Part shown: positions 21,823-28,885 of the stretch, piece after piece
How positions within the stretch are numbered: position 1 is the stretch's first letter
Layout of the letters: every line of letters begins with the position of its first letter
Notes under the pieces: model-generated
What the model was told of the DNA's origin: nothing
Database searches by the model: none
What the model saw: the letters and a program-made list of their open reading frames with translations, nothing else
Made by a program: the position numbers and the translations under genes
DNA from: an uncultured bacterium
Lineage (GTDB): Bacteria > Patescibacteriota > Saccharimonadia > Saccharimonadales > Saccharimonadaceae
Assembly: GCA_903821365.1 (NCBI GenBank)
Contig: CAIJKY010000015.1
Coordinates: forward strand, 1-50,830
Direction: 5' to 3'
DNA: 50,830 nt

Positions 21823-23460
21823 ATGCGTGACGGCAAACACAATCGTATCCTTACTCTCCAGGCGAGTTTGACGTTCGCTATTGGCATGCTGCTCATTACC
21901 CATCCATTACTACGTTTTGTTGGGCGGTTTTTTAAAGTTGAACATACGCCTGTTACTATGATTCCTCATATTGATCTTGGGCTACTCTCGACAGTTATTG
22001 GCGTCCTGCTTATATACAACAGCTTTTATCTCTATAAAGGCATGCGGGCGGCGTTCATCGCGTGCGTGGCGTTTACTACACTATCGCTAATGATTATTAT
22101 CGCTCAACGACATACATCAGTAATTTTTGTTGGCCTATTGTCGCTCCTGCTCTTGTGGCTATTCTATTCTTACAAGCTTTATAGCGTAAAGAGCGACCTG
22201 GTGCGCATAAAACTTGGCATTCGCATTTCCGCATGCATAGCTGTCGTTGGCATTGCTTACGGTATTATCGGTTTTTATTATATTGGCCCTATCTATTTTC
22301 AGCATTCCTCTACTTTCTTCGAAGCCATAACGACATCCTTCCGAATTTTGTTTACCCTTAATGATTCCGTTCCATTTGGCACTCCCGCACTTGAAAGATT
22401 TGTCGATTCACTCAACATCATCGGCCTTGCGATATATACAGTTAGTCTCGCCTCTTTATTTAAACCTGTACGTTTTGCTTTTGGCACTAGTAGTCATGAT
22501 AGGCAACGAGCCGAAGCGGTTATTAGAGCGTCAGCGACAACCTCAGAGGATTATTTCAAATTGTGGCCGCAAGATAAACGATACTTTTTCTCGCAATCCG
22601 GTCAATCACTCATTGCTTATAAATGCGCAGGTCGCACTGCCATTATTCTCGCTGATCCTTCTGGGCGTCCTGATGAGTTTAATCAGCTTATGGATGACTT
22701 CCTTGATTTTATTCAAGTGAATGGCTGGCTATGCGCTGCATGGGGTGTCGGCGACAACTGCAAGTTCCTTTATGAAAGTAAACGTTTCAAAACTCTTTTT
22801 ATTGGCAATGAAGCAGTAATTGATATTCCCAAGCACGTCCGCCACACTATCAAGTCCAAACACTTTCGCTACGTTGTAAACAAGGCTCAAAAACAAGGGT
22901 TAGTAATGGAGTTATGGGACAGTTTTGATGCCACAAGGCTTCAGCAGCTACGTACAGTATCAGAGTCATGGTTGTCACGAAAAGGGCGGCGCGAATATGG
23001 CTTTTTTATGAGCTCTTTTGACGAGGCCTACTTGAGACAAGGAACAGTTGCAGTATTAAAGCAAGCAGGTAGCGTCATCGCGTACATCAACCTCGTGCCA
23101 TCACTCACACAACATGACGCATCGATCGACCAATTCCGGTCTATGAGCGGTGCACCTTCCGTAGCGATGCATTACCTATTATCCGAGCTTCTTGTCAGAT
23201 TGCAGCAGCAAAATACGAAACTGCTTAACATAGGACTATCGCCATTATCGGGACTTACCAGGCTTGATGACCCAAGTGTTAACGAGCGTTTGTTGAAAAT
23301 CGTAAAACGACTTACACGACGCTATTACTCATTTTCGGGCGTTGAACAGTTCAAAGGAAAGTTTCAACCCACATGGCAGCCACTTTACCTATGCTATAGA
23401 GGTTCATCAGCAAGTCTCATTACAATAGCTCGCGATATTGAGCAAGCTTCTCGAGCATAA
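21823..23460 (+). CDS. MprF-like phosphatidylglycerol lysyltransferase
   Basis: A 545-residue protein with an N-terminal membrane part of about six segments (residues 13-220) and a cytosolic C-terminal DUF2156 domain of the MprF/LysX group (KLWPQDKRYFFSQSGQSLIA, then LADPSGRP, and MHYLLSELLVRLQ). Such enzymes move an amino acid, usually lysine, from aminoacyl-tRNA to phosphatidylglycerol, lowering surface charge and giving resistance to cationic peptides. The membrane part is much shorter than the 14-segment flippase-synthase of Staphylococcus, as in synthase-only versions. Leaderless promoter upstream, terminator downstream; single-gene unit just beyond tRNA-Gly. The aminoacyl group used here is not known. 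Confidence 0.82.
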   Translation: MRDGKHNRILTLQASLTFAIGMLLITHPLLRFVGRFFKVEHTPVTMIPHIDLGLLSTVIGVLLIYNSFYLYKGMRAAFIACVAFTTLSLMIIIAQRHTSVIFVGLLSLLLLWLFYSYKLYSVKSDLVRIKLGIRISACIAVVGIAYGIIGFYYIGPIYFQHSSTFFEAITTSFRILFTLNDSVPFGTPALERFVDSLNIIGLAIYTVSLASLFKPVRFAFGTSSHDRQRAEAVIRASATTSEDYFKLWPQDKRYFFSQSGQSLIAYKCAGRTAIILADPSGRPDEFNQLMDDFLDFIQVNGWLCAAWGVGDNCKFLYESKRFKTLFIGNEAVIDIPKHVRHTIKSKHFRYVVNKAQKQGLVMELWDSFDATRLQQLRTVSESWLSRKGRREYGFFMSSFDEAYLRQGTVAVLKQAGSVIAYINLVPSLTQHDASIDQFRSMSGAPSVAMHYLLSELLVRLQQQNTKLLNIGLSPLSGLTRLDDPSVNERLLKIVKRLTRRYYSFSGVEQFKGKFQPTWQPLYLCYRGSSASLITIARDIEQASRA

Positions 23461-23468
23461 TCTCTACA

Positions 23469-23508
23469 AAGAAAATACCCCATTCATGAGAGAATCGGGC
23501 ATTTTCTT
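23469..23508 (+). terminator. Terminator of MprF-like gene
   Basis: Arms AAGAAAATACCC and GGGCATTTTCTT (one mismatch) with further pairing inside, 8 bases after the stop. Its right arm reaches the CCA end of tRNA-Phe on the opposite strand. Confidence 0.7.
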
Positions 23509-23583
23509 GGTGGCTCCTCCCAGACTCGAACTGGGGACACAAGGCTCTTCAGGCCTCTGCTCTACCAACTGAGCTAAAGAGCC
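23508..23583 (-). tRNA. tRNA-Phe(GAA)
   Basis: Acceptor arms GGCTCTT/AGGAGCC pair (one G-T), anticodon stem GAGGC/GCCTT encloses CTGAAGA with anticodon GAA, T-arm CCCAG-TTCGAGT-CTGGG is perfect and CCA is encoded. Confidence 0.95.
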
Positions 23584-23614
23584 GCAGGGCGTTGTAAAAC
23601 GTATTAATCATACG

Positions 23615-24322
23615 CTATTTGGTCTCTGTTTTCAACCGGTCGAGCAAGTCGTCAATTTCGGGCGCAAAAGCTGAAAACCAAATTTCGTAGCCGCGATCGT
23701 TTGGATGAAAGAAATCACCAGCCGTTACGCCAATGCCGGTACCAGCTTTGCTGAAGGCGGTTGCAAGATCTGCTCGACGAATCTTGTGTTTTTGTGCCGA
23801 AGTATGCAATACGGGTTGATAAACATTTCGCTGGCCAACGCCCGGCACATCGGCAATAACAGTTTTGTCTTTAGGCAAAAGCCTCATTAAGCTATCGATA
23901 TCGGCAGTAAAAGCCTCGATTGGCGTCCTTCGAAACGAATCGTTCGCCGAAATTGAGATAGCAATGATATCAGCTGCGGCAAAATCAGCCTGTGGTAACT
24001 GCTTTGTTAGCAAATCGTGCACCTTGGCGCCAGTGACGCTCAAGTTGGTCAACGCCACCGGTCGCTGAGTGCGTATTGTAATATGCTCAGCGATGAGCCC
24101 GCCCAGCCCCTTGTCAGGACTACTCGCACCGATACCCTGCATAATCGAATCACCGAGCACCAGAACACGAATAGCGCCCTTCTCAGGCTCTTGCTCATTA
24201 TGCGCTCTCCAGTACGAAGCATAGCTTGCGCGCTGACCATACACGCCGATAGCGCGTGCGGCAATCACCACCACGGCAAGCACCAGCAGTGTTATCGATA
24301 GATAAAAAACAGTGTCCATCAT
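23615..24322 (-). CDS. SGNH/GDSL hydrolase, membrane-anchored
   Basis: A 235-residue lipase/esterase of the SGNH family. One N-terminal hydrophobic segment (residues 5-25) anchors or exports it. Block I VLVLGDSIMQG has Ser59, ISANDSF is the Asn block, and DFFHPNDRGY holds the catalytic Asp and His. It probably acts outside the membrane on acyl or acetyl esters of lipids or glycans. It starts 7 bases after the slipin gene stops, so the two are cotranscribed, which fits a membrane-linked role. A related but degenerate SGNH-like protein is at 28413-28874. Confidence 0.87.
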   Translation of the reverse strand: MMDTVFYLSITLLVLAVVVIAARAIGVYGQRASYASYWRAHNEQEPEKGAIRVLVLGDSIMQGIGASSPDKGLGGLIAEHITIRTQRPVALTNLSVTGAKVHDLLTKQLPQADFAAADIIAISISANDSFRRTPIEAFTADIDSLMRLLPKDKTVIADVPGVGQRNVYQPVLHTSAQKHKIRRADLATAFSKAGTGIGVTAGDFFHPNDRGYEIWFSAFAPEIDDLLDRLKTETK

Positions 24323-24329
24323 GGAGTGC

Positions 24330-25082
24330 TTATTTTCTGCCGCGCAGCGCGTCGATCAATTCAATTGGGAACAAGAACATGGTCTTCTGGCTTGGTTCGG
24401 TACTGATGCGCTCTAATGTATTAAGTGTACGCAGGTTAATTGCGCCGGGCGTCGTGCTTAGTATCTTTGCAGCGTCAGCCAAGGTTTGCGCTGCAATCTT
24501 TTCACCATCAGCACCGATGATATTGGCGCGCTTTTCACGCTCGGCCTCGGCTTGTTTGGCCATGGCGCGCTTCATGTCTTGTGGCAATTCGATGTTCTGG
24601 ACTTTGACGGCTTCGACATCAATACCCCAAGCGTCAGTTTGGCGGTCGACGATCTCTTTAATTTGTTGGCTGATCTGATCACGCTTGCCAAGTAAATCAT
24701 CCATGTCAACGTTACCAGTCACGTCGCGCAGTGCCGACTGTGCAAATTGGCTGGTCGCGTACATATAATTAGTTGTTTCAAGGATTGCTTTGGCAGCATC
24801 AACGACGCGCAAGTAGACCACCGCGTCAACGCCAACCGTCACATTGTCGCGAGTGATAACTTCTTGTTTCGCAACATCAATCGGCGTCGAACGAACATCA
24901 ACTTTAATAAGCCGCTGAAATATCGGTACAATTATTTGCAGTCCCGGCTGACGAATGCCCGTAAATTTACCGAGCGTCAATACAACACCACGCTCATATT
25001 GGTTAATGATTTTTATGCCACTCAGGACAAAGATGACCACTACGATTAGAACAAAAATACCAAGGCCACTCAGTGCTTCCAT
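24330..25082 (-). CDS. Slipin (SPFH/stomatin family)
   Basis: A 250-residue SPFH-domain membrane protein. A single N-terminal transmembrane helix (about 6-24) is followed by the SPFH domain (INQYERGVVLTLGKFTGIRQPGL, then VRSTPIDVAKQEVITRDNV), then the helical region with KRAMAKQAEAEREKRANII that forms oligomers. Slipins organise lipid microdomains and in other bacteria pair with NfeD proteases; no NfeD gene is seen here, and the partner in the operon is the SGNH hydrolase. A strong AAGGAGG ribosome site precedes the ATG. Confidence 0.93.
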   Translation of the reverse strand: MEALSGLGIFVLIVVVIFVLSGIKIINQYERGVVLTLGKFTGIRQPGLQIIVPIFQRLIKVDVRSTPIDVAKQEVITRDNVTVGVDAVVYLRVVDAAKAILETTNYMYATSQFAQSALRDVTGNVDMDDLLGKRDQISQQIKEIVDRQTDAWGIDVEAVKVQNIELPQDMKRAMAKQAEAEREKRANIIGADGEKIAAQTLADAAKILSTTPGAINLRTLNTLERISTEPSQKTMFLFPIELIDALRGRK

Positions 25083-25199
25083 GTCGCGCCTCCTTCACTA
25101 TTGATACAGATATGATAACATGCTTGGCGTGACGTTGAATATTTGCTATTATCATTTGGTAATAGCGGCAGCACGACTGTCCTATACCGAGTAGCACTC

Positions 25200-25276
25200 G
25201 GGCGCTTAGCTCAGTTGGCTAGAGCACCTCGTTTACACCGAGGGGGTCGGGGGTTCGAATCCCTCAGCGCCCACCA
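25200..25276 (+). tRNA. tRNA-Val(TAC)
   Basis: Acceptor arms GGGCGCT/AGCGCCC pair fully, anticodon stem CCTCG/CGAGG encloses TTTACAC with anticodon TAC, T-arm GGGGG-TTCGAAT-CCCTC and an encoded CCA. The 3' end GCCCACCA recurs at 28016-28023, beyond the neighbouring island. Confidence 0.95.
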
Positions 25277-25309
25277 GTAACGATATTCATTATCATCTCA
25301 ACAGAGGCA

Positions 25310-25340
25310 GAGCACGTCCCACCGGGGCGTGTTCTTTGCT
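25310..25340 (+). terminator. Terminator of tRNA-Val
   Basis: Arms GAGCACG-CCC and GGG-CGTGTTC with short loop, followed by a T-rich run (CTTTGCTTTT), 34 bases after the tRNA. Confidence 0.75.
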
Positions 25341-25419
25341 TTTCATTGAACTTGATGCTGCAGTGTTTGAGCTGATTACCTCTGTTAAGGGGTTTGAGTC
25401 CCATTAGCCTCTTGACCCT

Positions 25420-25468
25420 ACCGGTACATGGTGTCATGCTATTTCTCTAATCTGGAGAATGTACCGGT
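25420..25468 (+). promoter_or_regulatory. Inverted repeat covering the start of the first island gene
   Basis: Perfect ten-base arms ACCGGTACAT (25420-25429) and ATGTACCGGT (25459-25468), 29 bases apart. The right arm overlaps the GTG start at 25467 and the GGAG ribosome site lies just inside the loop. It may hide the start codon in RNA or be a dyad operator in DNA. Slightly upstream (25389-25402) a T-arm-like piece, GGGGTTTGAGTCCC, looks like tRNA debris. Confidence 0.4.
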
Positions 25469-25892
25469 GCCAAGACTTTCTAACAATGAATATTACGATC
25501 GACATGACTACTTACGGAATCTATGGCTGACTGATGAGCGACTGTTCTCACTCTTAAAGCCTGTCCAGCAACTTGAGTTGCACCGTTATTATCAACCGGA
25601 TCATGAGATGAATCAGCAAGACCTCAAACTCTATCGGGCCCAGATAACAAAGGCGGAGCCAAGTCTGCCGGCTCGAGCCAGTAAGATTTACGCGCACTTC
25701 GCGAGGCGGCTTGAGAGCGCGAAGTCCGGAGACATGGTCGCAGTATCGGGTGTACTCATGCGATCGGAACCGGATTATCGGCGGCTGGCTCGTGCGAGTA
25801 TTAACCTGGCCAGGTGGCAGCGGGAGCGGGTAGGGAAAATGCAGCGCGTTTGTCAAGATGGGTACAAACAATCGAGCCAATCAAAAGCATAA
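25467..25892 (+). CDS. Hypothetical protein, first gene of ATPase-TOPRIM island
   Basis: About 141 residues, not recognised. It starts (GTG) VPRLSNNEYYDRHDYLRNLW, continues with mainly helical, Arg/Leu/Tyr-rich sequence (LFSLLKPVQQLELHRYYQPD; ARASKIYAHFARRLESAKSG) and ends in a basic tail. It is soluble and strongly basic, suggesting nucleic-acid contact. GGAG lies about 10 bases before the GTG. The end overlaps the next gene by 35 bases in another frame, and that gene overlaps the ATPase, so the three form one transcript. The frame is open to 25428, but there is no ribosome site there. Confidence 0.6.
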   Translation: MPRLSNNEYYDRHDYLRNLWLTDERLFSLLKPVQQLELHRYYQPDHEMNQQDLKLYRAQITKAEPSLPARASKIYAHFARRLESAKSGDMVAVSGVLMRSEPDYRRLARASINLARWQRERVGKMQRVCQDGYKQSSQSKA

Positions 25893-26106
25893 GCAAGATT
25901 GGAAGTTAAACATGGTCCGTCTGCATCAGGTGCAGGTTTGGTTCGGAGGTCATCAGCCTGCTGCGTCTGAGCATCGGCGCCGCACAGACGATGCTCTCCG
26001 ATATTGGCACTTTGCTTACGAGAGTGCTAGAATTCATCGTAAGCTGTTTGCTCGAGGAGCCATTGCAAGCAAGCTAAAGAACAATAACGGGGGAAACACG
26101 TGTTAG
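25858..26106 (+). CDS. Small basic hypothetical protein in ATPase-TOPRIM island
   Basis: An 82-residue protein rich in His, Arg and Lys (MGTNNRANQKHKQDWKLN; VWFGGHQPAASEHRRRTDD; ESARIHRKLFARGA). No membrane segment. I do not recognise it. It overlaps the gene before (35 bases) and the ATPase after (7 bases), so it is translated as part of that unit and may be a small partner of the ATPase. The overlap could also mean that it or the preceding ORF is spurious; conservation would decide. Confidence 0.5.
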   Translation: MGTNNRANQKHKQDWKLNMVRLHQVQVWFGGHQPAASEHRRRTDDALRYWHFAYESARIHRKLFARGAIASKLKNNNGGNTC

Positions 26107-27710
26107 AGAAAGATGATGTAGTCAAGCAAAGAGTAGTTCATGTGCCAAACGGTGGACCAGAGATAATTGGTCCCGGCCCGATCGTGATTATCGGGCCAAA
26201 CGGTTCGGGTAAATCGAGGCGGTCGCGCAACCTCACGAGTGATGTGCAGATCGAGATAGTTAGTGCGTTGCGGAATACGAAGATTAGTCAGCAGTTGCAG
26301 CCGATGGCGTTGCAGCAAGCGAAGCAACAGTTTCATTCGCATCGAGATAATGCGCGGAACCAGCCATATGAACTCGCCAGTGACTTCGACTTCATGTTGA
26401 CGGCCCTTATTGTTGAGTCGACGGAAGCGTCTCTTGATTACCTCTCCAACGCTCGTAAGGGCGTAGAGCAAGAGCTTCCTCCGATGAGTCCGCTCGAGGT
26501 GATTCAGGAGCTGTGGGGTAAATTCTTTCCTGGCCGGGAGCTAGTTTTTCGTGACTACATGCCCACTGTGATTAACACAGTTGCAGTTGGTGATGAGCCG
26601 GCGACCTACTCAGCATGGCAGATGAGCGACGGCGAGAAGGCTGCGTTGTACTTAGCTGGCCGCGCGCTTAGTGCGGAAAAGAGCGCTGTGCTCTTGGTTG
26701 ACGAGCCTGAGACGCACTTTCATTCGCTTCTCGCTGTGCAGTTCTGGGATGCTATCGAGTCAGCTCGGCCAGACCTGCGGCTGATCTATGTTACTCATGA
26801 CATGACCTTTGCTGCATCTCGTAAAGCCGCTCAGTACTTGTTGGCCAACCCGACGAACGGCCTAACCCCTATTACACTGTCCTCTGACTCTGGCGACCTA
26901 GCGGCAGTGTTGCTCGGTACCGCATCTCTGTCATTCTATGCGACGCGCGTGATCTTCTGTGAGGGAGATAGCGAGAGTCTGGACGCTCGGCTTTATTCTG
27001 CTTGGTTCAAAAGCAACAAAGACATAGTACAGGCGGTCGGTTCATGTGAGATGGTTTTCCGGAGTGTTGCAGCCCTGGAGTCGTCAAGTCTAGTGTCAAA
27101 CTTAACCGTCAATGGTGTTGTCGATCGTGACTTCCGTGGTGACGAGAACTTGGCTTCGTTGCCTGCGGGTATTACAGCACTGGGCGTTCACGAGGTGGAA
27201 ACACTGTTCTCACTTCCAGACGTAGTTGAAGCCATGGCTGGATACCTGAAGGTCGACTTCGACAAGGCTGACTATGAGTCTAAGGTCATTGGCGCATACA
27301 ACGATGGTGACCGACAGAAGGTCAGCCTCGAGCGTTGGAAGCTACGCATCAACGCGTCATTGACGTCCGTTGTCTCAAGTGTGAGTACAAAGAATGACAG
27401 CTTGGATGACATTGTAGCTGCGATTCCAAATATCTTTGATCCGGCTGGCTGGAGCTTTTCACCGAAGGACCTTCTTCAGGAAGAAAAGGATCGTATCGAA
27501 CGGATATTCAAGAATGGTCCACGTCATCTAGTTGATGTGTTGCAGCTAATGCCAGGTAAACATTTGCGAGCGCTACCTGCTGCAGCTCTTGGTATTTTGC
27601 CAAAGCGATATGACGATCTGTTGATCCGAGCAGTCATGGGGGCCGATCCTGATTTGAAGGATCTGAGTAATAAGCTACGTGATGCATTGAAGCCTTACTT
27701 GCCGGCCTAG
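26100..27710 (+). CDS. ATPase-TOPRIM protein, OLD-like (DUF4435-type)
   Basis: A 536-residue protein with an ABC-type ATPase followed by a TOPRIM-like domain. Walker A is GPNGSGKS (32-39), the signature MSDGEKAAL (175-183), Walker B VLLVDEPETHFH with D201/E202, and a switch His233 in VTHDM. The TOPRIM-like part has VIFCEGDSES (E288) and VDRDFRGDE (342-349), the Glu and Asp-x-Asp that bind metal. This order is that of OLD-family nucleases and DUF4435 proteins, several of which are phage defence effectors. The start is GTG at 26100, with GGGGGAA upstream. It ends the three-gene unit beside tRNA-Val. Defence is an inference; a repair or competence role is possible. Confidence 0.82.
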   Translation: MLEKDDVVKQRVVHVPNGGPEIIGPGPIVIIGPNGSGKSRRSRNLTSDVQIEIVSALRNTKISQQLQPMALQQAKQQFHSHRDNARNQPYELASDFDFMLTALIVESTEASLDYLSNARKGVEQELPPMSPLEVIQELWGKFFPGRELVFRDYMPTVINTVAVGDEPATYSAWQMSDGEKAALYLAGRALSAEKSAVLLVDEPETHFHSLLAVQFWDAIESARPDLRLIYVTHDMTFAASRKAAQYLLANPTNGLTPITLSSDSGDLAAVLLGTASLSFYATRVIFCEGDSESLDARLYSAWFKSNKDIVQAVGSCEMVFRSVAALESSSLVSNLTVNGVVDRDFRGDENLASLPAGITALGVHEVETLFSLPDVVEAMAGYLKVDFDKADYESKVIGAYNDGDRQKVSLERWKLRINASLTSVVSSVSTKNDSLDDIVAAIPNIFDPAGWSFSPKDLLQEEKDRIERIFKNGPRHLVDVLQLMPGKHLRALPAAALGILPKRYDDLLIRAVMGADPDLKDLSNKLRDALKPYLPA

Positions 27711-27721
27711 GGATGCTTCTT

Positions 27722-28024
27722 CTACGAGTTCATTCGCTTCCAGAGTCTCACATCTCTTGCTTGCAATAGTCGCTTGATGCTGCTCTCACTCGTGTTGTGG
27801 AGATCGGCGAGTGCCTTCTTGGTCGTGCCTGCTAGAAACTGTGCGATGAGTATCCGGATACCACTCTCACCCAGCCGCTCGGCCAGCGACGGGAGTTGCT
27901 TGGGCTCGTAGCTCGGGGAATCGTCGACTTGCGATACGGGGGACTTGCGCCAGGCTTCAGCCATGCCGAGCAGTCGGCGTACCCGGGGCGAGGGGTATGA
28001 CAGGGCCTCCTTGAGGCCCACCAA
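27722..28024 (-). CDS. Short HTH protein resembling a resolvase C-terminus
   Basis: About 100 residues from a TTG start, or about 80 from the Met at residue 21; the start is uncertain. The C-terminal half, LAERLGESGIRILIAQFLAG then TTKKALADLHNTSESSIKRLL, looks like the Hin-type helix-turn-helix found at the end of actinobacterial resolvases, without any catalytic domain. It may be a remnant of a recombinase or a small regulator. GC-rich composition. It faces the ATPase gene tail to tail, with 11 bases between. Its TTG end contains the GGGCCTC/GAGGCCC repeat. Confidence 0.4.
   Translation of the reverse strand: MVGLKEALSYPSPRVRRLLGMAEAWRKSPVSQVDDSPSYEPKQLPSLAERLGESGIRILIAQFLAGTTKKALADLHNTSESSIKRLLQARDVRLWKRMNS
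28003..28019. repeat. Short perfect inverted repeat at right edge of island
   Basis: Arms GGGCCTC and GAGGCCC around CTT. It overlaps the GCCCACCA copy (28016-28023) proposed as the right end of the tRNA-Val island and could be a recombinase or HTH binding site. Confidence 0.35.
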
Positions 28025-28044
28025 GAAAACAGTCTATCCATTAA

Positions 28045-28072
28045 TTGGATGGGCTTTTTTCTTTGCTATAAT
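28045..28072 (+). promoter_or_regulatory. Leaderless promoter of 28079 gene
   Basis: TTGGAT (28045-28050), 16-base spacer, TATAAT (28067-28072), then six bases to the ATG at 28079. No room for a ribosome site. Confidence 0.65.
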
Positions 28073-28078
28073 TTGTGC

Positions 28079-28438
28079 ATGGAACCTATTACACGCACCG
28101 AAGACGCTGAACTGTTGGGCTACATTCGGCCAACCGACGGCTCGGATAATCTCTGGGCACCTTGTACGGTATTTGACTACCAGCTCACTGATGCGAGCGA
28201 TAAACATAAGGCCGAGCAGTACTTGCAAGCCAATGGCCTTGCCGTCCTTGCCGAACCCTGGTGGTTCCACGACCGTGAGCGCGACGATTGGTTTAAATGC
28301 GATATCGTCGAAGCCCACAAAGATAAAGTACGCGTTCGGATTGCCGATTACGGACATCCAGAGATTCATCAGTATTTAGTGATCGATGCACCATCGCGAA
28401 CAACATTACGCCATGAGTACCCCAAAAATGATGCATAA
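28079..28438 (+). CDS. Hypothetical protein
   Basis: A 119-residue acidic protein not recognised: MEPITRTEDAELLGYIRPTD, then alternating strands (VFDYQLTDASDK; AVLAEPWWFHDRERDDWFKC; VRVRIADYGH). It looks like a small beta-rich cytoplasmic protein. An earlier in-frame start at 28049 would lie before the promoter; ATG 28079, six bases after TATAAT, is preferred. Its last 26 bases overlap the next gene, so the two are probably coexpressed and coupled. Confidence 0.72.
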   Translation: MEPITRTEDAELLGYIRPTDGSDNLWAPCTVFDYQLTDASDKHKAEQYLQANGLAVLAEPWWFHDRERDDWFKCDIVEAHKDKVRVRIADYGHPEIHQYLVIDAPSRTTLRHEYPKNDA

Positions 28439-28874
28439 ATCCCACCTCGCCATCCTTGGCGACGAACAGACCTTCAACCAAACCAACGGCGCTATCTGGC
28501 AAAAAGCCATTGCGGCTCATATTTCACTTAAACCAGGCAGCACGATTGCTTTATCGAACTTTGCCGTCGAGGGCGCCACGACCGCCACGCTTTTAGCGTT
28601 ACAATTACCGAAGCTGCATGAACTCAAACCAGATTATGTTGCCGTACAAATCGGCTATCGTGATATTCTTGATGGCTTTGACGAAAGCTATTATCACGCG
28701 CGTATCGTCGAGCTGTTTGACGCCTTGCAAGAACTAATCCCCAATCCAAAGCATGTGCTCATCACTAGCATTATCGGGCCAGGCCTCGATGAAGAACTAC
28801 TCGACATGTGCAATCAAGCTGCAAAGAATGCTGCACAGTTGCGTGGTTTTACCTGGATTGATGTCGACTACTAA
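28413..28874 (+). CDS. SGNH-fold protein with altered catalytic motif
   Basis: A protein of about 153 residues with an SGNH-hydrolase-like layout: strand SHLAILGDEQTF, then VEGATTATLLALQLPKLHEL, then PDYVAVQIGYRDILDGF and NPKHVLITSIIGPG. The usual GDS is GDE (residues 16-18), so the nucleophilic Ser is absent, and the GxND block reads GYRD. The DxxH end block is also not obvious. It therefore looks like a non-catalytic or repurposed member; compare the intact SGNH hydrolase at 23615-24322. It overlaps the preceding gene by 26 bases; an earlier start at 28386 is less likely. Confidence 0.7.
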   Translation: MSTPKMMHKSHLAILGDEQTFNQTNGAIWQKAIAAHISLKPGSTIALSNFAVEGATTATLLALQLPKLHELKPDYVAVQIGYRDILDGFDESYYHARIVELFDALQELIPNPKHVLITSIIGPGLDEELLDMCNQAAKNAAQLRGFTWIDVDY

Positions 28875-28885
28875 AAACTAATGAG

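Larger units (their letters stand above)
25269..28023. mobile_element. Candidate small island at tRNA-Val
   Basis: A 2.75-kb segment between tRNA-Val and the gene at 28079, bounded by the eight-base repeat GCCCACCA (the tRNA 3' end, and 28016-28023). It carries two unknown small genes, an ATPase-TOPRIM gene and a short HTH gene like the end of a resolvase, with richer GC than neighbours. An eight-base repeat is expected by chance about once in a window this size, so only its position gives it weight. Confidence 0.35.

Noticed and set aside
23469-23583. Attachment site at tRNA-Phe
   Set aside because: No duplicated tRNA-Phe 3' end and no recombinase gene beside it.
28034-28369. 111-codon minus-strand ORF opposite the 28079 gene
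   Set aside because: The plus-strand gene has a good promoter and is coupled to the next gene; the reverse ORF has neither.
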